A stretch of DNA of 22,846 nt from an uncultured Clostridia bacterium (GTDB lineage: Bacteria > Bacillota > Clostridia > Christensenellales > UBA1242): positions 1 through 22,846 of the forward strand of contig CALDMJ010000119.1 in assembly GCA_937914725.1 (NCBI GenBank), written 5' to 3'. Under the pieces are notes generated by a model, which had not been told where the DNA came from, ran no database searches, and saw only the letters and a list, made by a program, of their open reading frames with translations. Each line of letters opens with the position of its first letter. Position 1 is the stretch's first letter. Shown in pieces: positions 6,896 to 13,621 of this stretch. The position numbers and the translations under genes were made by a program.

Positions 6896-7552
6896 ATGAT
6901 TTTTAGTTATTTTGATGGCTTGACTGCGGGAGAGGCAATTTTGCTTTTGATCGCGTATGTCATTGCCATTGTGGTGGCGATAGTGCTGCACGAATTTAGT
7001 CACAGTTATGTCGCGGTCAAAATGGGTGACAATACGCCAAAGGCGTATGGGCGATTGACGCTTAACCCGCTTGCACATTTTGACGCGATAGGGTTGATTT
7101 GCTTTGTGCTTGTTGGCTTTGGGTGGGCAAAGCCTGTGCCGATAAACACGCTCAATTTCCGCAATCACAAAAAAGGCGTTGTCGCCGTTTCGCTTGCGGG
7201 AATTACGACCAACATTATCATTGCGTTCATTAGCGCGGGGTTGTTTGTATGTGTGTCAAATTGGATGCCCGATAGTATGTTTAGATTTTTCCTTTCATAC
7301 CTATTTGGGTTTGGAATGACAATCAATTTGTCGCTCGCGGTGTTCAATTTGTTGCCGATATATCCACTTGACGGGTTTAATTTCTTGAACGCCTTTATGC
7401 GATATGACAACAAGTTCGTCGATTTCAATATGCGCTACGGACAAATACTGCTACTCATTTTGGTAATCTCACAACTTGTTGGGCTTGTGCTTGGATACGC
7501 GGTCAACGGCATTGTTTGGGTGTTTGAGTGGTTTTGGAATTTGATTTTCTAA
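6896..7552 (+). CDS. Site-2 protease family (M50) membrane metalloprotease
   Basis: This 218-residue polytopic membrane protein has the zinc motif HEFSH (residues 32-36; ligands H32 and H36, catalytic E33) within the first long membrane segment. The third ligand region is NLLPIYPLDG (151-160, D159). NPLAHFDAIG and FGWAKPVPIN are typical of the short M50B group (YwhC/SREBP S2P-like), which cleaves substrates within the membrane. There is no PDZ domain. It is followed after 10 bases by scpA; a site-2 protease next to scpA-scpB is a common gene order in Clostridia (from memory). The substrate is not known. Confidence 0.92.
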   Translation: MIFSYFDGLTAGEAILLLIAYVIAIVVAIVLHEFSHSYVAVKMGDNTPKAYGRLTLNPLAHFDAIGLICFVLVGFGWAKPVPINTLNFRNHKKGVVAVSLAGITTNIIIAFISAGLFVCVSNWMPDSMFRFFLSYLFGFGMTINLSLAVFNLLPIYPLDGFNFLNAFMRYDNKFVDFNMRYGQILLLILVISQLVGLVLGYAVNGIVWVFEWFWNLIF

Positions 7553-7562
7553 AGGAGTTGAG

Positions 7563-8537
7563 ATGAGTGATTCAAAAGAACAAGAGTTCGTGCAAGACGT
7601 CGGCGAGAATGACAATGTGATGTTGTCAAACGCTGAATTTCTTGAACAATACGAAAATGGGAAAGTGGCGGACGCCGCGTCCGCACTCACTAATGCTGGC
7701 ACGGACGTTGATGCTAATACGGAAACTTGCGAAAATGAAACCACTGTCGCAAACGCTGACGACGCAAACGCTGCGTCCGATAATGAGCATAAGTATGACA
7801 TCAAAAATTTTGATAATCCGTATGAACTTTTGCTCGCAATTATGGACGACAATAAAGTCGACCTCAAAACGGTCGTTTTGAGTGAAATAACTGACGAATA
7901 CCTTGAATATATCAGGCAATCCGATTCAATCGACTTAGAGCAAGCGAGCGAATTTTTGGCGGTGGCGGCAACACTGCTTGAAATCAAAGTCAAGGCGCTA
8001 TTGCCGAAACCTGAAGAGCCAAAAGAGGATGAAGTCGACCCTGAAAAAGAATTGTTGCGCAAGATTGAAGAATACAAGATTATGAAAGAAGCGGCAGTCG
8101 AATTGCAAAAGATTGAGGATATCGATAGGTTCTATAAAGAGCCTGACGAGTCTGTCAACGACTTTAGGTACGTGCTAAAGCAAATGAATATGGACAATCT
8201 TTTGAACGCGTTCACAAAGATGATGATAAAACTGCAGCAAAAAACAACTGTTAGTGTTGAGCGTAAGATTGAGAAAGATCGATTCACTGTTGCGGAAAAA
8301 ATATTCACTTTGAAAGTGGTTTTGAACGAGAGACAGCAAGTTCACTTTAGCGAAATGTTTGACAGCGACTATTCAAAAAGTGAAATCATTTCGACATTTC
8401 AAGCAATGCTCGAACTAATGAAACTGCAGTTTATAAAGGTCACGCAAGCCGACTTGTTTGAGGATATTTTGATAATCAAAAATCCTGATTACGTTGAGGG
8501 ACAAGCAACAGAAAAAATTGATGAGTATGAGGAATAA
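7563..8537 (+). CDS. scpA: Segregation and condensation protein A (kleisin)
   Basis: ScpA bridges the SMC dimer and, with ScpB, forms the bacterial condensin that loads at parS and compacts origins. The family part begins near residue 77 (KYDIKNFDNPYELLLAIMDDNKVDL) and continues through EYLEYIRQSDSIDLEQASEFLAVAATLLEIKVKALLP. The C-terminal winged helix that binds the SMC head is at about 250-310 (FTLKVVLNERQQVHFSEMF, ELMKLQFIKVTQADLFEDI). At 324 residues it is longer than the usual 240-270 because of an acidic, Asn/Ala/Asp-rich extension of about 76 residues before the family start. The start is firm: AAAGGAG lies just upstream. The usual FEGPLDLLL is changed to FDNPYELLL. scpB starts two bases after the stop. 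Confidence 0.93.
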   Translation: MSDSKEQEFVQDVGENDNVMLSNAEFLEQYENGKVADAASALTNAGTDVDANTETCENETTVANADDANAASDNEHKYDIKNFDNPYELLLAIMDDNKVDLKTVVLSEITDEYLEYIRQSDSIDLEQASEFLAVAATLLEIKVKALLPKPEEPKEDEVDPEKELLRKIEEYKIMKEAAVELQKIEDIDRFYKEPDESVNDFRYVLKQMNMDNLLNAFTKMMIKLQQKTTVSVERKIEKDRFTVAEKIFTLKVVLNERQQVHFSEMFDSDYSKSEIISTFQAMLELMKLQFIKVTQADLFEDILIIKNPDYVEGQATEKIDEYEE

Positions 8538-8539
8538 TT

Positions 8540-9289
8540 ATGGATAGATTAGATAATTTAGACGAAATTGTGATGTCGATACTTTTTGTGGCGGGTCAGG
8601 GTGTCGAAATTGAGGACATAGCGTCAAAACTTAATGTCAGCGTCGATAGAGTCAAGTCGGCAATTGACAGTTTGAAACAAAAATATGTCTCGCCGAGCGG
8701 CATCAATGTCATCTCGTACAAAAGTAAAGTCCAACTGTCGTCAAACCCAGAGTATTCCGACTTTATTGCCGATGTTTTGAACCCAATAAAAGAAAAAGCG
8801 CTGACAAAGGCGGCGCTCGAAACAATGGCAATCATTGCTTATAAGCAGCCAATTACAAGACTTGAAATTGAGAGTGTCCGCGGAGTGTCAAGTGACTACG
8901 CAATACAAGTGCTGCTGGGACATAATTTGATTGAGGTCGTCGGCAGAAAAGACGTTGTCGGCAAGCCGCTGCTGTTTGGAACGACGGAAGAATTTTTGAA
9001 GCGCTTTGACTTGACGTCACTTGACGATTTGCCAAACTATGAAACGTTACTTGAAAGAATACAGATTTTGAATGTAGGGAACACAACTGAAAGTATGTAC
9101 AACGAGTACGACATAGGCGACGGCGACGAGGATGACGAGCATATGGATGACGACACCGCTATAGACGAAACTAGCGAAGTCGATAGCGAAATTCAGCAAA
9201 TAAAGGACGAAATTGAGGACGCTGATATCGACGCGAGTGAAATCCCAGAACACTTGAAAGGCGAAGCCGACGTTCAATATATTTGTTAA
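8540..9289 (+). CDS. scpB: Segregation and condensation protein B
   Basis: This 249-residue protein has two winged-helix domains that dimerise and clasp the ScpA centre. The first (about 1-85) contains IVMSILFVAGQGVEIEDIASKL; the second (about 90-170) contains KAALETMAIIAYKQPITRLEIESVRGVSSDYAIQVLL and GRKDVVGKPLLFGTTEEFLKRF, a ScpB signature. The last 65 residues or so form a very acidic, low-complexity tail (GDGDEDDEHMDDD), longer than in most ScpB proteins. GAGGAA ahead of the start, inside the end of scpA, and the two-base spacing indicate coupled translation with scpA. No clear terminator follows, only a T-rich stretch at about 9290. Confidence 0.94.
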   Translation: MDRLDNLDEIVMSILFVAGQGVEIEDIASKLNVSVDRVKSAIDSLKQKYVSPSGINVISYKSKVQLSSNPEYSDFIADVLNPIKEKALTKAALETMAIIAYKQPITRLEIESVRGVSSDYAIQVLLGHNLIEVVGRKDVVGKPLLFGTTEEFLKRFDLTSLDDLPNYETLLERIQILNVGNTTESMYNEYDIGDGDEDDEHMDDDTAIDETSEVDSEIQQIKDEIEDADIDASEIPEHLKGEADVQYIC

Positions 9290-9339
9290 TTTTTTTTGTA
9301 AAACTGTTGCAAAAATAAAAATAATATGTTACAATATAG

Positions 9340-9345
9340 TATAAT
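9340..9345 (+). promoter_or_regulatory. Possible -10 element of the Rho-like gene
   Basis: TATAAT at 9340-9345 stands in an AT-rich gap after scpB. No good -35 lies at the right distance, so the promoter is weak or unusual. The Rho-like gene may also be read from the scpAB operon. Confidence 0.35.
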
Positions 9346-9404
9346 TTTTTACAAAAATGTAAAAAATAAAAAACAAAAGAAAAAATTATAGGAGAAAATG
9401 TATT

Positions 9405-10559
9405 ATGCTTTACACTGAGGAGCAACTAAAAAAGTACAGTATCTATCAATTGAGATTTCTAGCAAGACACGTTGGTGTTAGGTCACCAACCACAAAGAAA
9501 AGAGAAGAACTGATTGAAAAGGTTTTGGCAATTCAAAATGGCGAGGAACAACCATACTATGCGCCAAACAACAAGGGTAGACCCGCAAAAGGCTGCTTTA
9601 TGCCGCTTGAAAATAGTGAGTCCGCAATTGTCTATGGCGTCGAGGGTGATATGGACGGAGACGTCGTGTTCAAAAAGCGCATAGCTGAATATGATGCTGG
9701 CAATGTCGCGCGCGTTTCGGGCTTTGTGCTTGAGAGCAACTATCAATATTTCTTGATTAGTTTTGACAACCCGATGACGGTTGAGCGCGTTGCGTTCCTT
9801 TCCAAAGATTTTGCCGACTTGAACGGGATTAGAGAAGGAGACAAACTTGTTTGCGAAGCAAAGTATGATACCGACCTTGAAATGTTGGTTGTTCAAAAAG
9901 TAATAATGATGAACAACCGCGAGTTTGACGGTAAAGAAAGACCACTGTTTGAAGAAATAGCGCCAGTTTTTACTAAAGGGAAAATCGATTTTGAGAGCGA
10001 ATATCCTGTCGTCAATGAAATAAAAGGAATAGCACCACTTTGCTATGGCGACCGCGGGTTGATTGTAGGCAACAAGCGTTCGCGACTATATTCGGTGGTT
10101 TTGCCTGTCGTGGCAAGCGTTTGCAGCGCCGCAAAAGTAGTTTTGCTAGCGCTTAATGAAACGCCTGAACGCATCGACGAAATAAAAAAGTTGAGTGAAG
10201 ACAATTTTCAACTTTTCTATAGCGCGTTTAGTGACGGCCCAAGTAGACAGTTCTATGTGCTAAAAATGGCAATCAATTATGTTAAACGCCTTGCCGAAAG
10301 TGGCGAAAATGTTATTTTGTTCATTACAGATTTGGCGGACGTTTACCAAGGGAACTTGGACACCGAAGCAATTTATTCAATCAAATCATTTTTTGCAATG
10401 GCGCGTAATTTTGCGGAAAGCGGCTCTTGCTCAGTCGTCGGCGGATGTTCACCGGAATTTTTTGCCGAACACAGTGATTTCGACAACTTTATGGACTTTT
10501 TGTGGGTTGAGGAACACGACCAACTTAGTAAGGAAAAAACAGTTCGACACGATAAATAG
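9405..10559 (+). CDS. Rho-like protein with degenerate ATPase motifs
   Basis: This 384-residue protein lines up with transcription terminator Rho along most of its length. Residues 5-46 form a Rho_N/SAP-like helical domain (YSIYQLRFLARHVGVRSPTT). Residues 101-190 correspond to the RNA-binding region and its linker (GIREGDKLV, LFEEIAPVF). From residue 200 the ATPase-core scaffold is recognisable: GDRGLIVGNKRSRLYS where Rho has GQRGLIVAPPKAGKT, LLALNETPERIDEI where Rho has LLIDERPEEVTDM, DGPSRQFYVLKMAINYVKRLAESGENVILFITDLADVY, and FFAMARNFAESGSCSVVGG. The P-loop GKT, the catalytic Glu region, the Walker B Asp (now Thr) and the Q/R-loop SGKVLTGG are all lost, and the usual C-terminal part is missing. 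It should not hydrolyse ATP or translocate RNA. A role as an RNA-binding or Rho-modulating protein is inference. GGAG (9391-9394) supports the start. Confidence 0.75.
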   Translation: MLYTEEQLKKYSIYQLRFLARHVGVRSPTTKKREELIEKVLAIQNGEEQPYYAPNNKGRPAKGCFMPLENSESAIVYGVEGDMDGDVVFKKRIAEYDAGNVARVSGFVLESNYQYFLISFDNPMTVERVAFLSKDFADLNGIREGDKLVCEAKYDTDLEMLVVQKVIMMNNREFDGKERPLFEEIAPVFTKGKIDFESEYPVVNEIKGIAPLCYGDRGLIVGNKRSRLYSVVLPVVASVCSAAKVVLLALNETPERIDEIKKLSEDNFQLFYSAFSDGPSRQFYVLKMAINYVKRLAESGENVILFITDLADVYQGNLDTEAIYSIKSFFAMARNFAESGSCSVVGGCSPEFFAEHSDFDNFMDFLWVEEHDQLSKEKTVRHDK

Positions 10560-10603
10560 GTGTCGCATATAATGTAGTAGGGGTTTTGCACAAGGAGCAA
10601 ACT

Positions 10604-10744
10604 ATGGAACTAACTGATGCAATCAAACTTAGGCAACAACAGTACTTTGTGGGCTACATCCCTGAGTACGACCCCTATAAGACAGGGCGTCGCCAATGTT
10701 GCGGCAGATGTCCAAAACAAAAATACAATATTATAAAAAAATAA
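10604..10744 (+). CDS. Small 46-residue cysteine-containing protein, unrecognised
   Basis: An ATG at 10604 follows AAGGAG (10592-10597) at a normal distance and opens a 46-codon frame ending in TAA. The product has three parts: a short helical start (MELTDAIKLRQQQYF), a Tyr/Pro-rich middle (GYIPEYDPYKTG), and a basic cysteine knuckle (RRQCCGRCPKQK). There is no signal peptide or membrane segment. TATAAT at 10568-10573 may be its -10 element, and a strong terminator starts 25 bases after the stop, so it forms a tidy separate unit. The CC-x-x-C cluster could bind a metal. I do not recognise the family. Being under 60 codons it is easily missed by gene callers. Confidence 0.6.
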   Translation: MELTDAIKLRQQQYFVGYIPEYDPYKTGRRQCCGRCPKQKYNIIKK

Positions 10745-10768
10745 CGCAACATAACTTTGCGAAAATGG

Positions 10769-10803
10769 AAATGAGACACCTAAAGACTGTGTCTCATTTT
10801 TTG
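10769..10803 (+). terminator. Strong intrinsic terminator after the small cysteine protein
   Basis: AAATGAGACAC (10769-10779) pairs with GTGTCTCATTT (10789-10799) around a nine-base loop, followed by a T run. It ends the small-protein unit and probably any transcript reading through from the Rho-like gene. Confidence 0.88.
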
Positions 10804-10865
10804 ATTTAATTGGGGTTATTCACAAATTAGTTGCTATGTACATTAAATAATAAAATTGTTATATT

Positions 10866-10890
10866 TAGTTGAATATGATATTTTCAACTA
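10866..10890 (-). terminator. Hairpin at the 3' end of the second HAD gene
   Basis: TAGTTGAA (10866-10873) pairs with TTCAACTA (10883-10890). The stop codon of the HAD gene (CTA, 10888-10890) lies inside the stem. On the - strand it is followed by A-rich rather than T-rich sequence, so termination is uncertain. Confidence 0.35.
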
Positions 10891-11703
10891 TTTTGTTATA
10901 GAGTTTGAGTTTTGGCGGGTGGCGATGCGGTCGATTGTGGCGCAAATGTAGTTGTAGAGTGCGCTGCCTTCCGTGTAGTCGGCGGGCGCTATGGCGCTGA
11001 CGCGGTTGTCGTTTAGCAGTTTTTGCGCGCGCTCCTTGTTTTCGCCGTAGACGGCTACGCTGTGTCCGCCTTTGTTCTTTACAAGTTTCATTGACGGAAT
11101 GTCCGTTTCTCCGTCGCCAAAATACACGATGTTTTCAAACGGGACATTACGGTGTTCCTTGTTTGTTTTGTCATAGATTGTTGCGTCGTATGTGTTAAAT
11201 TTACCTTTAGAAATTCTGTATATGCACTCCGTTTTTTCGACGGATGTGATGACGTTTGCAGCCCAAACGGGTTCGCCGTTTTCGTAAATGAATGTATTTG
11301 CGTATATCTTTTGAATGTGTGGCGCAATCGAAATGCGACTGATAAGTTCTTTGTCGCCTGCTGACACTATATAGTGCTGAATATCAAATCCGCGCGCCTT
11401 GCCATAGGCATTGATTTTGTCAAACCATTCAGTGACGCCGTCAAAGTATTTGACGTTGCCCGCGCATTCGTCGTAAATTTGAGCAAAGGTTTTTCCTGTT
11501 TCTTTGGCATACTTTTTCATTGAACGCACTAGCACATACGTAAAATACAAGTTTGGCGTTGCGTCATTTTCGACTGACTTTTCAATAACGTCGGGCCATT
11601 CGGTGAGCAGGTCTAGGTTCAAAATTTTTTCAAAACATTGATTATAGAGATAACCGTTGACAAGCGTGCCGTCAAGGTCGTAAATAAATGCGATATTTTT
11701 CAT
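10888..11703 (-). CDS. HAD-superfamily phosphatase (phosphoserine phosphatase-like)
   Basis: This 271-residue cytoplasmic protein has HAD motif I at residues 7-13 (IYDLDGT; D9 nucleophile, D11 acid/base), motif II in HYIVSAGDKE, and motif IV in YFGDGETDIPSM. The layout, with a helical cap between motifs I and II (about 20-110), is that of the phosphoserine phosphatase-like (HAD-IB, PF12710-type) group. A larger insert of about 40 residues lies between motif II and motif IV (TFIYENGEPVW and following). AAGGAG precedes the ATG and a consensus promoter lies upstream. The substrate is not clear. It is unrelated in detail to the HAD at 4432-5097, which has a different cap. Confidence 0.85.
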   Translation of the reverse strand: MKNIAFIYDLDGTLVNGYLYNQCFEKILNLDLLTEWPDVIEKSVENDATPNLYFTYVLVRSMKKYAKETGKTFAQIYDECAGNVKYFDGVTEWFDKINAYGKARGFDIQHYIVSAGDKELISRISIAPHIQKIYANTFIYENGEPVWAANVITSVEKTECIYRISKGKFNTYDATIYDKTNKEHRNVPFENIVYFGDGETDIPSMKLVKNKGGHSVAVYGENKERAQKLLNDNRVSAIAPADYTEGSALYNYICATIDRIATRQNSNSITK

Positions 11704-11721
11704 AGTTTCTCCTTAATACAT

Positions 11722-11750
11722 ATTTTAGTAAATTTATGTTAATATGTCAA
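11722..11750 (-). promoter_or_regulatory. Sigma-A promoter for the second HAD gene
   Basis: Read on the - strand, TTGACA (11750-11745) and TAAAAT (11727-11722) are separated by 17 bases and lie just ahead of the gene. Confidence 0.8.
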
Positions 11751-11760
11751 TATCTATGAC

Positions 11761-11792
11761 AAAAGTTGGCAGTGGTGTTTGCCAACTTTTTG
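11761..11792. terminator. Terminator between the - strand XRE gene and the HAD gene
   Basis: AAAAGTTGGCA (11761-11771) pairs with TGCCAACTTTT (11780-11790) around an eight-base loop. It lies after the XRE gene in its direction of reading and just before the HAD promoter, so the two - strand genes are separate units. Confidence 0.75.
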
Positions 11793-11822
11793 TGTGCTTG
11801 TGCTAGATTTTATGATTAAATT

Positions 11823-12122
11823 TTATGAAAGGAATTTTATTAACGCTTCCTTTTTATCTTCTGGAATTTTTTTGATTAAGTCCAAAAGTTGTTTGTCCGC
11901 TTGATATGCGTCCATATCTTCGTGAAAAAATTCTTCAAAACTTGAGTCGCACGCCTCTATGATGTCGTTGATGACGCCGATTGTCGGTTCAAAGTCCTTG
12001 CGGTATTCAAGACGATTGATATACGACGGGTTTTTGCCGATAGAAAGGCTAAGTTCGCGCGCGGACAAGCCTTTCTTAGTCCTAATGTGACTAATTCGGT
12101 CGATGATTTCATTTAATTCCAC
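11823..12122 (-). CDS. Small XRE-family helix-turn-helix regulator (second copy)
   Basis: This 99-residue protein has a Cro/C1-type HTH at about residues 5-60 (RISHIRTKKGLSARELSLSIGKNPSYINRLE) and a short helical C-terminus (LLDLIKKIPEDKKEALIKFL). It starts with GTG (12122-12120), seven bases after GGAGG. Its organisation matches the XRE protein at 6497-6811: similar length, an LSARE motif in the first helices, and a C-terminal helix ending in FLK or KFL. It is divergent from the zinc-ribbon gene, with a 174-base AT-rich gap between, and so could regulate that gene or itself. The target is unknown. Confidence 0.85.
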   Translation of the reverse strand: MELNEIIDRISHIRTKKGLSARELSLSIGKNPSYINRLEYRKDFEPTIGVINDIIEACDSSFEEFFHEDMDAYQADKQLLDLIKKIPEDKKEALIKFLS

Positions 12123-12238
12123 TGTTGTACCTCCATAACAATAATTTTATCAATATTTATCATTGACAATGGCGGATGTCGCAACTCAAAAAATACATAT
12201 AAATATATAAAATATATACAAAAAAGTATACAAAACAC

Positions 12239-12267
12239 TTGACACACTGCGAATTTTGTGGTATTAT
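12239..12267 (+). promoter_or_regulatory. Sigma-A promoter for the zinc-ribbon gene
   Basis: TTGACA (12239-12244) and TATTAT (12262-12267) have a 17-base spacer. The region shared with the divergent XRE gene is very AT-rich, with repeated ATATA steps at about 12195-12230. Confidence 0.8.
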
Positions 12268-12296
12268 TAATCGTAATACTAAAGGAGGAAATGTAA

Positions 12297-12494
12297 ATGA
12301 AGTTTACTAAAAGGAAATATTGCCCAAACTGTATGCGAAACGTTGAAGGCGTAAAAAAACTATCTGGAGTTTACGTATTGCTTACTGGTGGGATGTCATT
12401 ACTTGGTAAAAAGTATGTATGCCCTATATGTGGCTGCAAAACACTTGATAAGCCTAAGACGGACGATGAAGTTCGCAAAATTAGGAATGGCTGA
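12297..12494 (+). CDS. Small zinc-ribbon protein
   Basis: This 65-residue protein carries two CxxC knuckles, CPNC near residue 9 and CPICGC near residue 41, which together should bind one zinc ion. Between them is a modestly hydrophobic stretch (GVYVLLTGGMSLLGKKY) that is too short and polar to be a sure membrane span. The tail is charged. AAAGGAGG (12281-12288) is eight bases ahead of ATG 12297. An extra ATG at 12291 is followed at once by TAA, giving ATG-TAA-ATG, so only 12297 can encode the protein. It resembles the small zinc-ribbon proteins with a central hydrophobic segment found in many Firmicutes; their role is unknown. Confidence 0.75.
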   Translation: MKFTKRKYCPNCMRNVEGVKKLSGVYVLLTGGMSLLGKKYVCPICGCKTLDKPKTDDEVRKIRNG

Positions 12495-12556
12495 TTCCAC
12501 AAAATCTCACAATTTGTTTCTGTAAAGATTATATCCTAGATAAAATCAGATACCCA

Positions 12557-12600
12557 GTGCAAAAATGCCTCAAATAACCGACCTATCCTCATTTTTGCAC
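12557..12600. other. Eleven-pair inverted repeat without T tract
   Basis: GTGCAAAAATG (12557-12567) and CATTTTTGCAC (12590-12600) form a perfect stem with a 22-base loop. It lies in the 341-base gap 12495-12835, which also contains the terminator at 12613 and the NUDIX promoter and operator. No further gene is visible in the gap. A second CATTTTTGC at 12605-12613 could pair with the same left arm. Confidence 0.5.
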
Positions 12601-12612
12601 TCATCCATTTTT

Positions 12613-12647
12613 GCTCCCCGCTCTATCCCTTGCGGGGAGCACTTTTT
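12613..12647 (+). terminator. Intrinsic terminator of the zinc-ribbon gene
   Basis: GCTCCCCGC (12613-12621) pairs with GCGGGGAGC (12632-12640), followed by ACTTTTTT. The stem is short, GC-rich and perfect. Confidence 0.88.
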
Positions 12648-12784
12648 TATTGAAATTAAATATATTTAAACTTTTGAAATAAATGAAATTGCTTAATACG
12701 ATTGCCTCAACTCTTACTAGGAAATTAGATTTGAGAATAAATAAGTTTTAACGTTGCTGTATGTTGTTATATTCAAACAAAAAT

Positions 12785-12817
12785 ATAGTTTACATTAAAT
12801 GTGAACTATGGTAAAAT
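12785..12817 (+). promoter_or_regulatory. Promoter with overlapping 25-bp palindromic operator for the NUDIX gene
   Basis: TTTACA (12789-12794) and TAAAAT (12812-12817) form a promoter with a 17-base spacer. A near-perfect palindrome centred on 12797 covers the -35 and most of the spacer: the arms are ATAGTT.ACATT (12785-12796) and AATGT.AACTAT (12798-12809), with one mismatched pair. A dimeric repressor bound here would block RNA polymerase. Confidence 0.65.
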
Positions 12818-12835
12818 AATAAATGGGAGATAACT

Positions 12836-13450
12836 ATGGAAACAAGAGTTAAAATTAAGAAGTTAGAAAAAGTGGCAGGATCAAAATTTTTGAATTTATA
12901 CCACATTTTTTATGACGCTGACGGCAAGGAAATTAATTATTATATGGCGTCGCGTCGTAGTATAGACAAACTTAAAGTCACAACAAAAGAAAGGCGTGCA
13001 GATGTTGTGCGCATTGCGCCGTATGTGAAAAAGGACGGGAAAGTGTTTGCCGTAGTCACAAAAGAATATCGGTTTCCAATTAACGATTATGTGTATTCGA
13101 CGCCCGCAGGTAACATTGACGCAGGTGAAACGCCCGAACAAGCCGCAGTGCGTGAAGTTGGGGAAGAAATCGGCGCAAGGGTAAAAAGAATTGTTAAGAT
13201 TGACGACGCGTCATATTCATCAGTTGGTATGACGGATGAAGCGATCGCGTGCTTTGTCGTCGAAGTAGAACATTTTGAAGAAGCGCACTTAGAGCCGAGT
13301 GAATTTATCACTTACCAACTTGTGCCAATGGATGAACTAATGCATTTTACAAACGAAAAAGTTTTCGACTTGCAAGCAAGGCTAGTCTTGAAAACGCTTG
13401 CCTATGAGTGGAAACTCAAAAAACATAATGAAAACGATTTAAAATTTTAG
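12836..13450 (+). CDS. NUDIX hydrolase (ADP-ribose pyrophosphatase-like)
   Basis: This 204-residue protein has a complete Nudix box at residues 92-114: G92, E98, and REVGEEIGA (106-114), matching GX5EX7REUXEEXGU. The residues before it (VTKEYRFPINDYVYSTPAGNID) match the ADP-ribose pyrophosphatase subgroup, in which the strand before the box has [QE]-[YF]-R and P-A-G. Such enzymes hydrolyse ADP-ribose or related nucleoside diphosphates using Mg2+ in the cytoplasm. Length (about 200) is normal for NudF-like enzymes. GGGAG precedes ATG 12836. It is a single-gene unit behind a promoter with a clear palindrome, suggesting that it is tightly controlled, though the regulator and signal are unknown. 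Confidence 0.9.
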   Translation: METRVKIKKLEKVAGSKFLNLYHIFYDADGKEINYYMASRRSIDKLKVTTKERRADVVRIAPYVKKDGKVFAVVTKEYRFPINDYVYSTPAGNIDAGETPEQAAVREVGEEIGARVKRIVKIDDASYSSVGMTDEAIACFVVEVEHFEEAHLEPSEFITYQLVPMDELMHFTNEKVFDLQARLVLKTLAYEWKLKKHNENDLKF

Positions 13451-13522
13451 CAATTTATCTACAAAAATGGGGCAAGTGTCGACTATCTATACACGATTTT
13501 ATAAATATACGCCTTCAAAGTA

Positions 13523-13551
13523 TTGATTTTTTATCCAATATTTAATATAAT
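13523..13551 (+). promoter_or_regulatory. Promoter of the MMPL gene
   Basis: TTGATT (13523-13528) and TATAAT (13546-13551) are separated by 17 bases. The 5' UTR contains a hairpin, AAGTGGCA-GTT-TGCCGCTT with one wobble pair (about 13569-13588), before the ribosome binding site. Confidence 0.75.
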
Positions 13552-13621
13552 TTTAATGCAAAGAAAAATGAAGTGGCAGTTTGCCGCTTTATTAATTTAT
13601 ATAAATAAAGGAGAGAGAAAA

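Noticed and set aside
12683..12751. A 22-codon frame starting MKLLNTIAS in the gap before the NUDIX promoter
   Set aside because: It has no ribosome binding site or promoter, and it is too short to support.
13523..13621. An N-terminal extension of the MMPL protein
   Set aside because: The stretch contains the promoter and a UTR hairpin; ATG 13622 has a strong ribosome binding site and starts the family sequence.
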